The translations under genes were made by a program, and so were the position numbers. From assembly GCA_019828595.1 (NCBI GenBank), contig JAHQRK010000005.1, forward strand, positions 930,001 through 994,000: 64,000 nt of DNA, read 5' to 3'. Positions within the stretch are counted from its first letter, which is position 1. Each line of letters begins with the position of its first letter. The notes under the pieces are model-generated. The model saw nothing but the letters and a program-made list of their open reading frames with translations. It did no database searches and was not told where the DNA came from. This DNA is from Aphanomyces cochlioides (taxonomy: Eukaryota; Oomycota; Saprolegniomycetes; Saprolegniales; Verrucalvaceae). Positions 25,691 through 37,086 of the stretch are shown in pieces.

Positions 25691-26892
25691 GCGAATTGCA
25701 TAAATCCAACCAGTCCAAAGAAGTTCTAAATCGCACAGGCAATCACGCGCTAGTTAACGGCGAATGCTTGTGATTGCTTATGAGCCGTCAATGTCATGCC
25801 TCTTGTGTAGCCTGGAATACATCCTGGCCTCAAAGTCATTGTTTGACTTGTGGCGGAATTGTCTGTTGCTTTTACTAACTGTATTATCAATCATCCATGG
25901 CTTCCTAACTATGTTTGTTTGAGTTCATTTGGTGCAGTAGATAATCCACATCACACAACCTATTCCTGCAGCCTAAAATAACTCCTGTAGTGTAGACCGT
26001 TCGTTGCACATTAAGCACGCCTTTCTTTTACTATGAACTATTCACAACAACTTCTAGCTCGATTGCCTATCGCACTTGGTGGTCTTTCTCATCGTAAGGC
26101 AATAATACTTTTGTGGTTCTTGTAATTGCTTCCACTTTCTCGAAACAGCGAGGCTAACAGGTGTGACTGACATGCATTCTTACCTCTGAAGCACTTTTCT
26201 ATTGATCCTGAATGCTAGTGTGTGATGAATATCGTCCTGCTGGTCAACATAACATTAAATAGCAAAACCATCCTTAGACTCGGACCTGCGATATCCTCTT
26301 GAGCATTCAAACATCCATTCCTCTCGGCCATGCAGATCCGCACAAACATAGATGTCAAGCATTTATCTAACTCATATCATATCTGCAGGCATGACGTTTC
26401 TCAGATGACAATGCCTTCTTCCGTGGAAATGGGAGCAATTATCACCAATTTGAGATCGTAATATGGCTGATCTGAACGTCAGAATGACCAGTTCGCCAGA
26501 GCAATTCCTTCATAACAGGAATGACACCCCTGTTTTATCATAGATTCATCCTGTTATGAAGGAATGCGCCTTTGCCAGTACCGACTCCAGCTTGGACGCC
26601 ACCGTTGCCACTAGAATCGACGTTCATGTAGCTATTGTCATATGTAAACGAGACACACCGAAAGGGTGCAGAAAGGCGTTGGAGGCGTCAACCAGGGATG
26701 TCTGTTCTTTGTTCACGCAGATGTATCATCATTGCCCAAACTATTCACAAGGAATTTTCCTTGTATTTCCCTTCATTGGCACCGAACAATGGGATATCTC
26801 CTCATATGTATTTAGCGTCATAACTCATGAGTAATGTGTGTTACATTGTCCTGCGATTTCTTATTTCTTCCTGTTCTTCCCTCTTTTTGGTT
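25691..26892. other. gene-free spacer with one strong hairpin
   Basis: No reading frame here resembles a protein, and splice-like signals do not join into one. The only structure I can support is the 17-bp inverted repeat at 26504-26565, listed separately. Confidence 0.45.
26504..26565. repeat. perfect 17-bp inverted repeat with 28-nt spacer
   Basis: ATTCCTTCATAACAGGA at 26504-26520 is exactly complementary to TCCTGTTATGAAGGAAT at 26549-26565. It could be a hairpin, a small inverted-repeat element or the scar of an inverted duplication. Confidence 0.8.
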
Positions 26893-26989
26893 TGCAAATT
26901 TTCTGGACTCATCCTAAAGGCTTACAAGCAATGTGCATGTCATATAAAGTGGTAGGTAGACTCGTTCAGAAGTCTAGACCTACACATCA
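26893..26989 (-). repeat. 3' LTR of Gypsy copy 1
   Basis: 97 bp. Bases 26911-26989 match 32788-32866 with two differences; the outer 18 bp have diverged. On the minus strand it begins TGATGTGTAGG directly after the purine tract and contains CTTTATATG, a TATA-like box. Confidence 0.7.
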
Positions 26990-28204
26990 GTTCCCCCGAA
27001 ATGCACATGAGTCTTCTTGTACTTCTTCCGTGCATTGGTCTTCGCAGGGATACTTTGCCGAGGCTCGATGGCTTTGACCACTGCGCGGAGTCTTCTCACA
27101 TTGGGGTTCGCCTCTGCTTTTTCATCCAAAAAGCTGTGGACAAGTGCGGGGACATCGTCCAGGAGGTTTCGGACTGGTTCCCATGAGTTCTCAATCTCAT
27201 CGAACCCAAACCATTTCACTAAAATCATCCATGACTTTTGCTGTCTATCAAAACGACAGTCAACAAACTGTTCGACTAGATGACCGCCTTCGACATATGC
27301 TACATAGTCAAGGAGGTCTTGAGTGACATCCAAATCGGATGTGGCAAAAAGCTTAAGTCGTGAAATATGATGCAATGTGCGTGTGTTGTCTCTGAGATCC
27401 TCAACATGGTAGATCCAGTCAGATAATGTATCCACGATTCTGCGGGGTCCAAGCCATTATACTTGTAGCTTTGCTGCAAAAGACTGCGTAACTTTGCCAA
27501 CGAGTACATAATCACCGATTGAGAGACGGATTTGTCGCACTCCCTTCTTACAAACTCGTCGATTGCGCTCTTTATCCCGCTTTTCTGCTGCTGACGACGC
27601 TAACTGGCGGTGTAAATTCTCACGGGCTTCACTCAGTTCTTTAAAGCACGTTTGACGCCAATGTTCTAGTTGCTCTGCTGAAATTTCCTTTATTTCATCA
27701 TTCGCTAAGAAAGAAGATAGAGCTTGCTTTGCGGTAGTTGTGTCATCGCAGTGATTGGGGCCACACCGTTCAATTTTGAGCTTGGTGTGTAGTTCAACGC
27801 ATGTTGAACAACTGGAATGAGCGATGGCCACATATCTTGAGGTAGTTTCAATTCCAAAAGCATAGTTTTGAATGTTTTGTTAAGCTACGCATCATGACTT
27901 CGACCGTACCATTAACCCAGGGGCAATGCGCTGGTGTAAAGTGGTGTCCACATCCAAATATTCGACGGAGTTCATTGACTACCTCATTTTTGTAATGAGG
28001 ACCTTGGTCAGAGACCCAATTTTCCACTATCCCAAATATTGAAAACCAATGCTGCATGGCTGCTACGCCATCGGTAGCCTTGCAGCCCTCGTGATACGTC
28101 AACAGGCATAATTTAGACGCATCGTCCACAATAACATGTATATAGCCACCTGGCATTGATAAGAAGTCGCAATGAATAAGTTTGTTGGGTTCCACAGCAT
28201 GCAA
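26980..28204 (-). pseudogene. integrase core and chromodomain of Gypsy copy 1
   Basis: Integrase inserts the DNA copy. The core (28204-27848) has the three acidic residues: HCDFLSMPGG, WVSDQGPHYKNEV and NGTVEVMMRSL, a D,D,E triad. After a frameshift at about 27840 a C-terminal region follows, with an in-frame TAA at about 27457. Then comes a chromodomain (YVEGGHLVEQFVDCR...ILVKWFGFDEIENSWEP), which in chromoviruses steers insertion to marked chromatin. Ends at 26980 just inside the 3' LTR. Confidence 0.85.
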
Positions 28205-28248
28205 TGATTACCCCAGTGGTCTTGGAACCACGCCGGCACCAGTACACA

Positions 28249-30414
28249 TCACTGCAAACAATTCCGCACAAACAGTTCTACATCGTCACCAATTCCACGC
28301 CATGTGAACTGACTCATAATGGCAGATTTTGTTGCTACCACTCCACGATGGCCCATCGACCCAGCGTGGGCAATCACGAGCAAGGATAGTTGCAAATCCA
28401 TTGCATTAGCAGGGATCCAGATTAGTCCATCAATTCGACTAACGCGGTCGCGTTCATCTACCTCAATATGCTGACTCACCCTGTCTCGTTCAGCTACGTG
28501 ATCTTCCTGAACTTGTCGAATTGTGTCGAGTGAGGGCCACGCAAAATTGTTTTGCAAGGGAGATAGAATAGGTAATGGTAATTTCACCAGGCGACGGAGC
28601 TGTGAGCGTATTGTCTTGTCCGTATCACCTCCTGTCCACACAGCTGCATTTGATTCAGTTGCTCCCCTATTTCCCCATCGAGACAGTAGATCCCCCCAGA
28701 CATTACATTCGCCAGGAATGTGCTCAATTCTGTATTGGAAAACACTCATAGCAACTGCCCAGCGAGCTAATTTATCTGCCACGTATCGAGGAACATTAGG
28801 AGCTGGGTCTGGAGAAAATATGAACTTCAAATTTCGGTGATCCGTGTAGATGACGAATCCACCTGGCCGTTGCAATATATAGTCCAGACGTTTGCAGGCT
28901 GTCACAATCGCATAGCCTTCCTTTTCAATTGTACTCCATCGGAGAGATGCCTTTTTGAATGAACCACTTAGAAAAGCAAGCGGCTCGTGTCGCTGGTTTA
29001 CTGGGTCAACCTCCTCATCAGCCGGAGGTATTTGGGTCACTACTGCTCCCCAAAACTCGTTGCTCGCATCAGTATAAAGGCATATTGTTTTCGAGGGGTC
29101 TGGATGCGCAAGGGTAACTAACGATTGTAGTGCGTCCTTGCATTTATTGAAAGCGGTAACGTGCTCAGTTGACCACCCATACTCAATCAGACGAAAACGT
29201 GCAAGTCGTGTCTTTTTTCTACTACCAGCAGCCACGCAAATAATCTCGAGTAATTTCTGCAAGGGATCAACGAGTTGATTAAATTGTGGAAGAGACTGCC
29301 GCATCCAATTCAACGCACAAATTAATTGTTGTAGCTGTTGACCATCTTGTGGTGGTGTCAACTCCAATAATCCATTAATCCGCTTGGGGTCATGGCTTAT
29401 TCCTTCTGCGCTAATTCGTTTTCCACACCAAACCACCTCTTTAGTGAAAAAATCACATTTCGTTGGGTTTAGTTTGAGCCCAAACTGCTTGCATTGGGAG
29501 AACAAGAAACGAAGTAAATCCAGTAATTCAGTTTCAGTGACTGCACAACCTAGTACATCATCCAGCCAAGCTTCCAAGCCATTGCCATAGCGCTCACCAT
29601 ATATAGTTTGGGCACAAAACTGACAATAAGCAACGGCATCACAATGACCCATTAAAACACGATTGCTTGTTTTCATATCATCCACACCCATAATGGTAAA
29701 GATTTCCTGGCTATTCGGGTGAAGTCCCAACTGCCAAAATCCTTTAAACCAGTCACACACAAAGAATACCCGTTTTCCTTGCAATCGGGACATAACGACT
29801 TCTAAGACTGGCATAGGCCACTGCATGGGTTCAGTCACAGCATTAATTGCGCGCATATCAACGGTCATACGCAATTCACCATTTTTCTTTGGAACTACTC
29901 TTGGTGGTGATGCCCACCGTGAGCGATTGTTTTGATATACTAGCCCAAAAAACTCTAAATCACGTAAATGATCACGAAGGTACTCCATGTGAAGGGGTGA
30001 ATAACGGCGAGTTTTGCATTTGACAGCTTTAGCACCAGCAGAGATCTGTACTTCCAGCGGTGGTATTCCCACAGGTGGGTCGTGTTGAAAATCAATTCGA
30101 AAAATATCCACAAATTCATGTAATAATTGACCAAGTGCATCTGCCCCTTCTCGAGACAAACCATGTTGTACGGCCATTTCAACTCGCTCGTCGAGGACAT
30201 TGTCAATTGAATTGACCGTATTCAACGCTTCATCGTCACTTTCTAGATCACTGCCATCAGGATCATCGTCTTGAATAGCTAACTTTTTCAAGGCTCGATT
30301 GCACGCAGAGGATTCATCACTATCAAATACTGAAACCAAACTAAAATCCCAGACAGCTCGCTGTCGATGAGCTTTCGCCAACAAAATTGTTGTATCATAA
30401 CCCCACATAGTCAT
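28249..30414 (-). pseudogene. reverse transcriptase-RNase H of Gypsy copy 1
   Basis: Uninterrupted 721-codon frame. Residues about 160-330 are the reverse transcriptase: SRWASPPRVVPKKNGELRM, DWFKGFWQL and the catalytic box as AWLDDVLG (Y/F-X-D-D form with W). RNase H follows, with CLYTDASNEFWGAV and its FVIYTDHRNLKF strand (residues about 440-550). The frame ends in the start of the integrase HHCC zinc finger (HAGSMGHRG...), where it is truncated before the second cysteine pair. The enzyme would copy element RNA into DNA. This frame alone could be intact, but its protease and integrase neighbours are out of frame with it, so it is marked as part of a broken polyprotein. Confidence 0.9.
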
Positions 30415-30425
30415 AATTGGCCGCC

Positions 30426-30739
30426 CTAAAGTAAGGTTAGCGGTAGTGTCGAGTTCATCGACCCATAGATTGACTTCAACATAGTGAGCCCTCCCACAGT
30501 TGTATCAAGTACTAAAGATGGAAGAGTAATATGTCGTCGCATTTTCACGTCAGAGCCAAAACTATCCAAAATGACAGGTGTAGCCAACCAAACCATGTTG
30601 AGCTCAATATCGGTGTATTGCTGTAAATAGTCAACAAGTCCAAAGGAAATAATTGCAGCTGAATCTGAACCAGAATCAATAAGTGTAGTAATTTTTCCCA
30701 AACCCTCGGCCTCAGGAATTGCTGCAAAACAGCGACCAC
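30426..30739 (-). pseudogene. aspartic protease domain of Gypsy copy 1
   Basis: Contains TTLIDSGSDSAAI, the D-S-G active-site loop of retrotransposon aspartic proteases, which would cut the gag-pol polyprotein. It is in a different frame from both the upstream gag piece and the downstream polymerase. About 50 bp separate it from gag. Confidence 0.8.
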
Positions 30740-30790
30740 GACGCGGGATCGGTAATTTTAAGGCTTTGATCTCATGTGAGGACTTGGCTT

Positions 30791-32576
30791 TTAAATTATT
30801 ACTCCAATCAGCACGTTTCCTTTTGCAATTTCTTTTTTGTCAATTTCAGAGGTGCTGGGGCAATCACTAATTCGATGCGGTCCTTTACAACCACAGCAAG
30901 TGGGGGTCCTGTCGCCTGACTGCTCCTTGCCGTGCGAGTTTGAGGACCCTGTCCTTTTATCCCTGAGCTTTCTTGCAACGCGTGTATCATTTTTGTCATT
31001 TGCACCATTCCCAGAAGATTGGGATTTTTGACCTGACGTGGAGTTCGGCGCGTTGGCAGATGTTGATGTAGATCGAATGTATTTCATTTGGTTTCTCAAT
31101 TCTTCCCGCACAAAGTTAAAAAATTGCAACACCGAGTTGCGGAGATATTTCTTATCGTACGTCAATGCTTGTCGAACATATTCGCGCAAACCGACTGGAA
31201 GAATACCTTCAACAAGTGCTTTTATCGCATCTTTGGGGTGATTTTGATCATATTCAGGCATATTCATCTTTTGAAGCAGCTTCCAATAGCCATGAAGCCA
31301 CTGATCCATTCGACGATCAGCATCAATTTCACGTTCAGACATTATTGTGGAGCGCTTAATCTTTGATTCCAGTTCCGAATATTGATCATTACGATGTTCC
31401 AAACCTGCTTGGAAAAATTCAAGCCATTCATTGTTAGAAATCATGTCGACAGGCTTTTGGATATAATACTTAGCCACAAATTCTTTGACATTTCCATCGA
31501 TGCATGTTGATATTGGTCTCAGTTGGATTTGCATTCCAGTCGAGCCAGAAACGTCCATGACAGCTCGGACGTACTCCATGTAATCCAAGGCAAAGCTCTT
31601 CTATTATCCAAACTTGATCCATTAAATTTAGGTGGCTTTGGAGCTGAAAAACCACTCAGTATTGTATTTGTCCTACCCATGGGATGATCCATAACACCCG
31701 AATGATCATTGGTAGCATTTGCCGTACGAGGAACACCCATTAATTCACTCTTGATCGATGGTTCGGGATGCTGTGTTTGATCCCCATGGTTGAATATATT
31801 TGTTTGCTGGAGTAATTCATCACGTTGAGTACGAAGCGTTTCTAGTTCATGCTCCATTTCGAGTAATTTACTTCTCATTGCTTGATCCATAGCATCTCTA
31901 TAATTCTTAGCATCATCCAACATCTGAGCTTGATATTGTTCAGAGTGCATTTGGGCCTGCCGCATTTGCTCATGCAAAATTTGGTGTTCACGCTGACGCT
32001 CTGCTCCATATGGTACATTTGTTGCTGCAAATTCGTTGCTGCTTGCGTCGCAGCAGCATTTTCTAGGGCCCTTCTCTGCATCTCAGCTTTGAAATTAACT
32101 TGCTGTCGTTGTATTCTTCAATTTGCGTTGACTGCAGCCGAAAGGAAAGAAGGATTAGAATTGTAATGATGATGGACTTCATGATATAATGATTGGTTCG
32201 CATCTTGTACAAATTGCACCAACGAAGGACCACTGATTAGACTTTGATAATTTCTTGTTGGTTCAGGAAATGGTGTATTTACAATAGACCTAGATCCAGC
32301 AGTACTACCCCAGTTTGAAGGTAGACCGTAGCGACGTACGGTCGAGATATGAGGAGCTGGATAGAAGTTCCCATGCACAGGAGTTCTATTACTCATACCA
32401 AATCTGTCAGCGCCACCACCTAATTGCGGCATTGCAGACATCGTTGCAGCCACCTGGCTACGTAAAGACACCGTCTCCCCATGGAGCGGCTGAGGATCAA
32501 TAGTTGTTACTTGAGACTGTGACGGACTGTCAGGCATTGCAGCATCTTGAAAGGTATTTTCACTAGATTGATCCAT
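30791..32576 (-). pseudogene. gag of Gypsy copy 1
   Basis: Gag would form the virus-like particle and package element RNA. The frame starts at an ATG at 32576 (MDQSSENTFQD). It meets an in-frame TGA at about 32118, and continues with a glutamine-rich coiled coil (QAATNLQQQMYHMEQS). It then shifts frame near 31985 and again near 31590. The last part (31588-30791) is a typical retrotransposon capsid region (DRRMDQWLHGYWKLLQ) and ends in a single zinc knuckle CCGCKGPHRISDC with spacing CX2CX3HX4C, one residue shorter than the usual CX2CX4HX4C. One nonsense change and two frameshifts make it non-functional. Confidence 0.8.
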
Positions 32577-32769
32577 TTGTCTTGTTTTTGAGTGTTCGTG
32601 CTGTACAACGAGCTAATAATATTATTGATGTGTCTTCGGGGCCTCCCTAAGACGACAGCTTCGAGTTGAGGCGCCTGCCTGCAACAACAGAGTATAACAA
32701 ACACTGGGTGCATTTCATCTTATCGGTAAAACGACCCTTCGGAATATCTATCATGTAACTGATCTCCAA

Positions 32770-32866
32770 TGTAACTGCTTCACACGAATCCTAAAGGCTA
32801 ACAAGCAATGTGCATGTCATATAAAGTGGTAGGTAGACTCGTTTAGAAGTCTAGACCTACACATCA
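32770..32866 (-). repeat. 5' LTR of Gypsy copy 1
   Basis: On the minus strand it runs from TGATGTG to GTTACA, the usual TG...CA ends. It is followed by TTGGAGATCAGTTACATG, which places a TGG where the tRNA primer site is expected. At 97 bp it is very short for a Gypsy LTR. Confidence 0.65.
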
Positions 32867-33622
32867 TGCATCGTGTCAACGTTTCTGCCTCGGCAGCAAC
32901 CGCACTTGACAACCCTTTTGTGCTCCTGAGCCCAAGTGAAACGACCACCTACTTGACCAATTCGCTCTCGAGTGGTGCCGTCCGATCTGCTCTTCTTTCC
33001 GTCGAAGATGCCTCCGTGCTCCTCCTCGAGTTTAAAAAAACGTCGTAAATTACGACGTTTACGACTCGTAATGTGTGTGTGTTGAGGTTATTCTTGTATG
33101 AATCCTTAAGAGATCCTAACACGTATTCCCTCTTGCTTGAAGCTTGTATTCCTCTGGTGTGCATTCCTTCCATTCATCGCAGCCAACTCATGAAAATTCC
33201 GAGTGGAATGCCGTCACGTCCAGAGAAGCTCAACCATCACTATGCCCCCAAACATTCATTGACGATACATTTTCACTCCCGCGAGGAGCAAGGCGATCGA
33301 CGCGCGGGGATTATGGCCCCGTTGTCTTCCCCTTGGGCTGTCTGGACGAGAGGAGAATGGTCGACGGAGGCATTGGCCATCGGGAGAAAGACATGAGATA
33401 CTTGTTTTCGGTGAGCTTGAGGGGTTACATGAAGCTCGTCTGTCGGTTACTCTTGAGCAGTTTCGTAGAATTAATCCCCGGGCGATTGGAGTCGCGGGGG
33501 GGTCGGACCTCTCTCCATAATTCGCGTCGCTTCAGCCTTGCTAAAAATACCCGAAACGACGCAACTCCCAGCGTTTCAACTCTTCTGTACTTTGCATTTG
33601 GTCACGGCGTGTTGTCGTTCGA
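32867..33622. other. spacer with a short ORF and a palindrome, no supported gene
   Basis: A plus-strand frame of 60 codons (32866-33048) starts right at the LTR edge; its composition (alanine/serine-rich) is not matched to any family I know. At 33038-33060 lies AAACGTCGTAA-A-TTACGACGTTT, a perfect 11-bp palindrome with one central base. Downstream frames (33073-33600) look non-coding or decayed. This may be the remains of a gene into which the retrotransposon inserted. Confidence 0.35.
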
Positions 33623-35760
33623 ATGGCGCTGCTGCCTGTCCTCCTCATTGCCTGCTCCGCCTTTGTCCTTGTGTCTGTGCAACTGGCATGGCGAATGCAT
33701 AACATTGAAACCCCGGAGCCGCTTCGTACAAGTGTGATCTCGCGTTCACCAGATCGTCGTCTGGTCTTATCCCCCGACATTGCGAGTCAAGCGCAGAATG
33801 CAGTCATACGTGGGGAGCTTCCTGAATGGCGGCGCGACTTCCGACGGGACAATTACACTTGCCTCGGCTGGACCCCAGCAGGTCGGACGTTCAAACACGC
33901 ACAAGTTTGTCAATTTCTGCACATTGTAGTGGACTGCGCCCCCGACGCGGCGGCAAAGCCATTTTGGCAACGATTCGAATGCAACACTGAAATCCAGCCA
34001 GGTGAATTGCCGCTCGGTCCATCTCGCTCATGAAGTTGCCGTAGGAACGCCTGGGTATTGTGAAATCAAGCATCTCACGACGGGTGAAATCCACCGATTG
34101 TACACGAATTGCGACGGCATTCGTAGGCCATTCAAATGCAATCAAGCGCTGTATGTCGTTGCGATCGATTCGACGGGATTGACAGGATGTAGGGACTATT
34201 ACGAGTATGCCGCGGATGCCAATCGGTATGTCTACACGCACCGACCGTCCGTGAAAGTGCAAAATTTGCGTGGCTGGGACACCTCCCGTGGCATTGTCAT
34301 GTCCTTGTATCCCGAGGCATTGCCGAGTGGATATGCCGCGATCCGCCGCGTACGTTATCTCGACACGTGGGTCTTTATAGCTGACATCATAATTGGCCAC
34401 AGTTGCGGGCGGTGGGATGCACGCTGCCGATCGAGATTTGGATCATCCGAGAAGAATTGACGGCAACCCATCCCGTGCTGTACTATTTGACCTCCAAAGT
34501 AAGTCCACCCCGTCGTCGCGGCATCGAACTCACTCTCTTGTCTTGCAGTTCAACGCCGTGGTTCGCTACATTGAAGACAAATCAGCGCGCAAGTTTTACG
34601 TCAAGCCTTATTGCATCTACCACAGGTACACACTTGCCACTGTCCGCCGTCGATGAGCGTTGCGTCTTGTAGCATGTTTGACCAAGTTCTCTTTCTGGAC
34701 GCGGATAATTTCGCCGTGCGGGATCCAACCTATTTGTTTTCCCACCCTGCGTTTGAAGCGACCGGTACCCTCTTGGTCTCCGTCGAGAGCACCAACGTGT
34801 TGTACGTGATAGGAGCTATGTTTTGGCCCGATTACTGGCAGCCCAACAATACAATCTTTGGCTTGATGGACAGGAGTTTGCTCTGGAATATGCTTGGCAT
34901 TCCCTACGTCGACATGTTTGAACAAGAGTCGGGGCAGCTTTTGATCGACCGCAAGGTTTGCCGACACGATAGAGAATTGAACTCGAATCCTCGTAGAAAA
35001 GCAGTGCGCCGCTTGAAATGCTCATGTTCTTCTCATTCCGCATCCCGCGCTTGATCAACGACTACGACTTTATCTGGGGAGACAAAGATCTCTTCCGCTT
35101 TGCCTGGTACGACGACGACTCCTCGTTGGATTGATTGACATCGCGGGCTTCTTCCTGCAGGATGAAAACCAACAAACCGTTCTACATGATTCAGAAACCT
35201 TCAGGGTCGGCAGGACTCAAGCATAAAGAGTACGAACACACGCTCTAGGCACCGTTGATCTCACGCTTCATGATGTAGCTATGATCTCTTCTGTGGCCAC
35301 AGCATGGTGCAGCACGATCCAGACGGCAAAATTCTCTTCTTGCACCGCAACACGTACAAACTCAAAGGCGAACTGGCTGCTCCACTCATCTGTACGTCCA
35401 CTCGAGCGACGGCGAGCCCCTGATCCATGAACTTAGGGACGCATATTCAAGACTTTCGGGGCATGACTGTGGACGAGAACTACATCATTCGGTTCGCATT
35501 TGGTGGCCAAGCGTTTGTGGGTTTCAAGTAAGTCCTCGTTGGTTTGTCCATGTTGTCATCGCGGGTTTGTAGATGTTTTGGCAACGACACGCACTACACC
35601 GGTCACTTTGACATGCGACCATTCTCGAGCTACGAAGAGTTGGAAAACATCGAACTCTCGTTGAATTCGTACGTGTCTTGTGTATTCCCCACAATATTTC
35701 AACCATGCGCATAGATGGGCACTCGAAGCAGTTCAGCTTTCTGGATTCGTTGGGCGTTAA
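33623..35760 (+). CDS. GT71-type alpha-mannosyltransferase, 14 exons
   Basis: Fourteen exons joined by GT-AG introns of 41-54 bp give one open frame of 508 codons plus stop: 33623-33881, 33930-34001, 34045-34150, 34193-34349, 34403-34498, 34549-34625, 34673-34764, 34813-34955, 34997-35106, 35161-35229, 35279-35391, 35437-35527, 35573-35668, 35715-35760. Phases agree at every junction. The product matches the Mannosyl_trans3 (GT71, MNN1-like) family: [14 protein letters not shown] at about residues 204-217, [10 protein letters not shown] with the DXD metal motif at 265-267, then FWPDYW and the hallmark [15 protein letters not shown], and [16 protein letters not shown] hydrophobic segment at residues 3-22 is a type II signal anchor, so it should act in the Golgi lumen, adding mannose to protein or cell-surface glycans. 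It appears intact. Confidence 0.85.
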
Positions 35761-36078
35761 GGACCTCTTGATGTACTTGCTGCCCACTGCTCGTCGAGAC
35801 CACTCGATGAACTGTAGTTTGCAAGATTGATTGCCACTTGAATAGACTTGTATTCGCACTCGCTGTCTTTCTCATGCAATACTGGTAGACAGCGCCGTCA
35901 GCGTGCATTTCAACTTGCATCCCGACGACATCATATCGCTGGGAGTTTGCTACCTCGGCAATATAAGTTCTTCCCGTCGTTTCTGTCGGCTGGACGCACC
36001 TTCAGAGCACGTCGCCGAGGAACCATCGACCGTGGATTGCCATGAAGTTGATGGACAAGTGGAAATTCATCCAATGAA

Positions 36079-37020
36079 ATGGTGAGAGAAAAGATTTTCT
36101 GGTTGGGTCGACATGGTACAGACGTGGTCGAGCTCGCGACGCTAACTTGGAGGTGAAATGCGGCTTAGAAGTTTCGTTTCTGTGGAGATATGGAGCCGCC
36201 GACGTGGCTTCTCGCGGAGATTCCATGCATTGCTCAATCGGTCGCTTGAACGCTCGATCGACGTGAGAGTTTGACATCGAATGTGTAGGTGAGTCAACAT
36301 GGCGTCGACTTGACCGTTGTGACGGAAGCTGTCATCTTGGCGATCACCAAAGCCGCTTCATACAACGAGGTACATTGATCAAGCAAGGACAGCTGAACGG
36401 ACGGACGGGGAGATAGGTCCTTGATCACCTTGTCGTCGCCGTGGGAGATGTCGTTGCCCAGGTACACATGTGCTGGAAGCGAGTCGGCTGACGAGAGCTT
36501 TCCAGGCAATACTCGTCTCCATGAAGTGGATATTGGTCCACGCATCTAAATACGACATTCGCGAAGCTGATTTACTGACAGAGGTGCAGCAATTAGGTAA
36601 GCTCTCAACCTGGGCTCATTGCAGCTCACGTTCTGGTAGGATTGCCTTCGGAGATGGCACGGACTATCGCCTCCATATACCATACTCACCAGCAAGAGCT
36701 CCGCCGTCACTTGCGGCGAGCCGATACTTTGGTAGGAAGCAAGGAATCGTCTCTTAATCTCGTTCACTTCCTAGGCGAATGCAGCTACGCCATGCAAGTG
36801 GCAAGTCTCATACAACATGGCATCCCGATCGTCTCCAGTTCGTATTTATCTCATTGCAGTTGATTGACCGTGTCGAGAATAGACACTCGGCGCGCCTAGT
36901 GTTGAATTGACGCTTGGAAATGGTCCTCCGATGGAGATCGACGCGCGAACATTTCGAGTTCTCTACCACGAGCTTCAAGCAGCTCGAGCGTTGATGCAGC
37001 AGAGCAGCCATGCGCTTTGA
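36079..37020 (+). CDS. COMM domain-containing protein 4 homologue, 8 exons
   Basis: Eight exons: 36079-36081 (ATG only), 36169-36240, 36289-36369, 36417-36461, 36506-36596, 36640-36731, 36775-36837, 36883-37020. All introns are GT-AG, 43-48 bp except the first (87 bp). The frame is 194 codons, against 199 in human COMMD4. The N-terminus KFRFCGDMEPPTWLLAEI aligns with the COMMD4 start (FCGDLDCPDWVLAEI). The middle carries EVQQLGLPSEMARTIAS, the equivalent of the ELQQLGLPKEHAASL motif, and the C-terminal half is the COMM domain beginning at CKWQVSYNMAS and ending in MEIDARTFRVLYHELQ. COMMD proteins assemble into the Commander complex for endosomal recycling. The match at both ends and the length agreement make the call firm. 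The acceptor of exon 3 is the least certain junction. It ends 66 bp before the next gene. Confidence 0.85.
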
Positions 37021-37086
37021 GGTGACGCGACTTGGCTCTGCTAAAAATTGCTTTCCGTAACTGAATGATCCAAGTCACGGGGTTTC

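Larger units (their letters stand above)
26893..32866 (-). mobile_element. Ty3/Gypsy retrotransposon (chromovirus-like), decayed, copy 1
   Basis: Minus-strand element with direct repeats of 97 bp at each end, a purine tract (TTCGGGGGAAC on the minus strand) immediately before the 3' LTR, and gag, protease, reverse transcriptase, RNase H, integrase and chromodomain in Gypsy order. There are several frameshifts and stops throughout gag and pol, so it is non-autonomous. No matching target duplication was found outside the LTRs. Its reverse transcriptase and integrase are closest, within the window, to those of the element at 47670-52773, so both belong to one family. Confidence 0.9.

Noticed and set aside
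33144..33737. 197-codon plus-strand frame overlapping the start of the mannosyltransferase
   Set aside because: Overlaps the start of the well supported GT71 gene in another frame and has no recognised similarity.
36294..36545. Minus-strand frames across 36.0-37.1 kb
   Set aside because: They are antisense to the spliced COMMD4 gene, which explains the coding signal of this interval.
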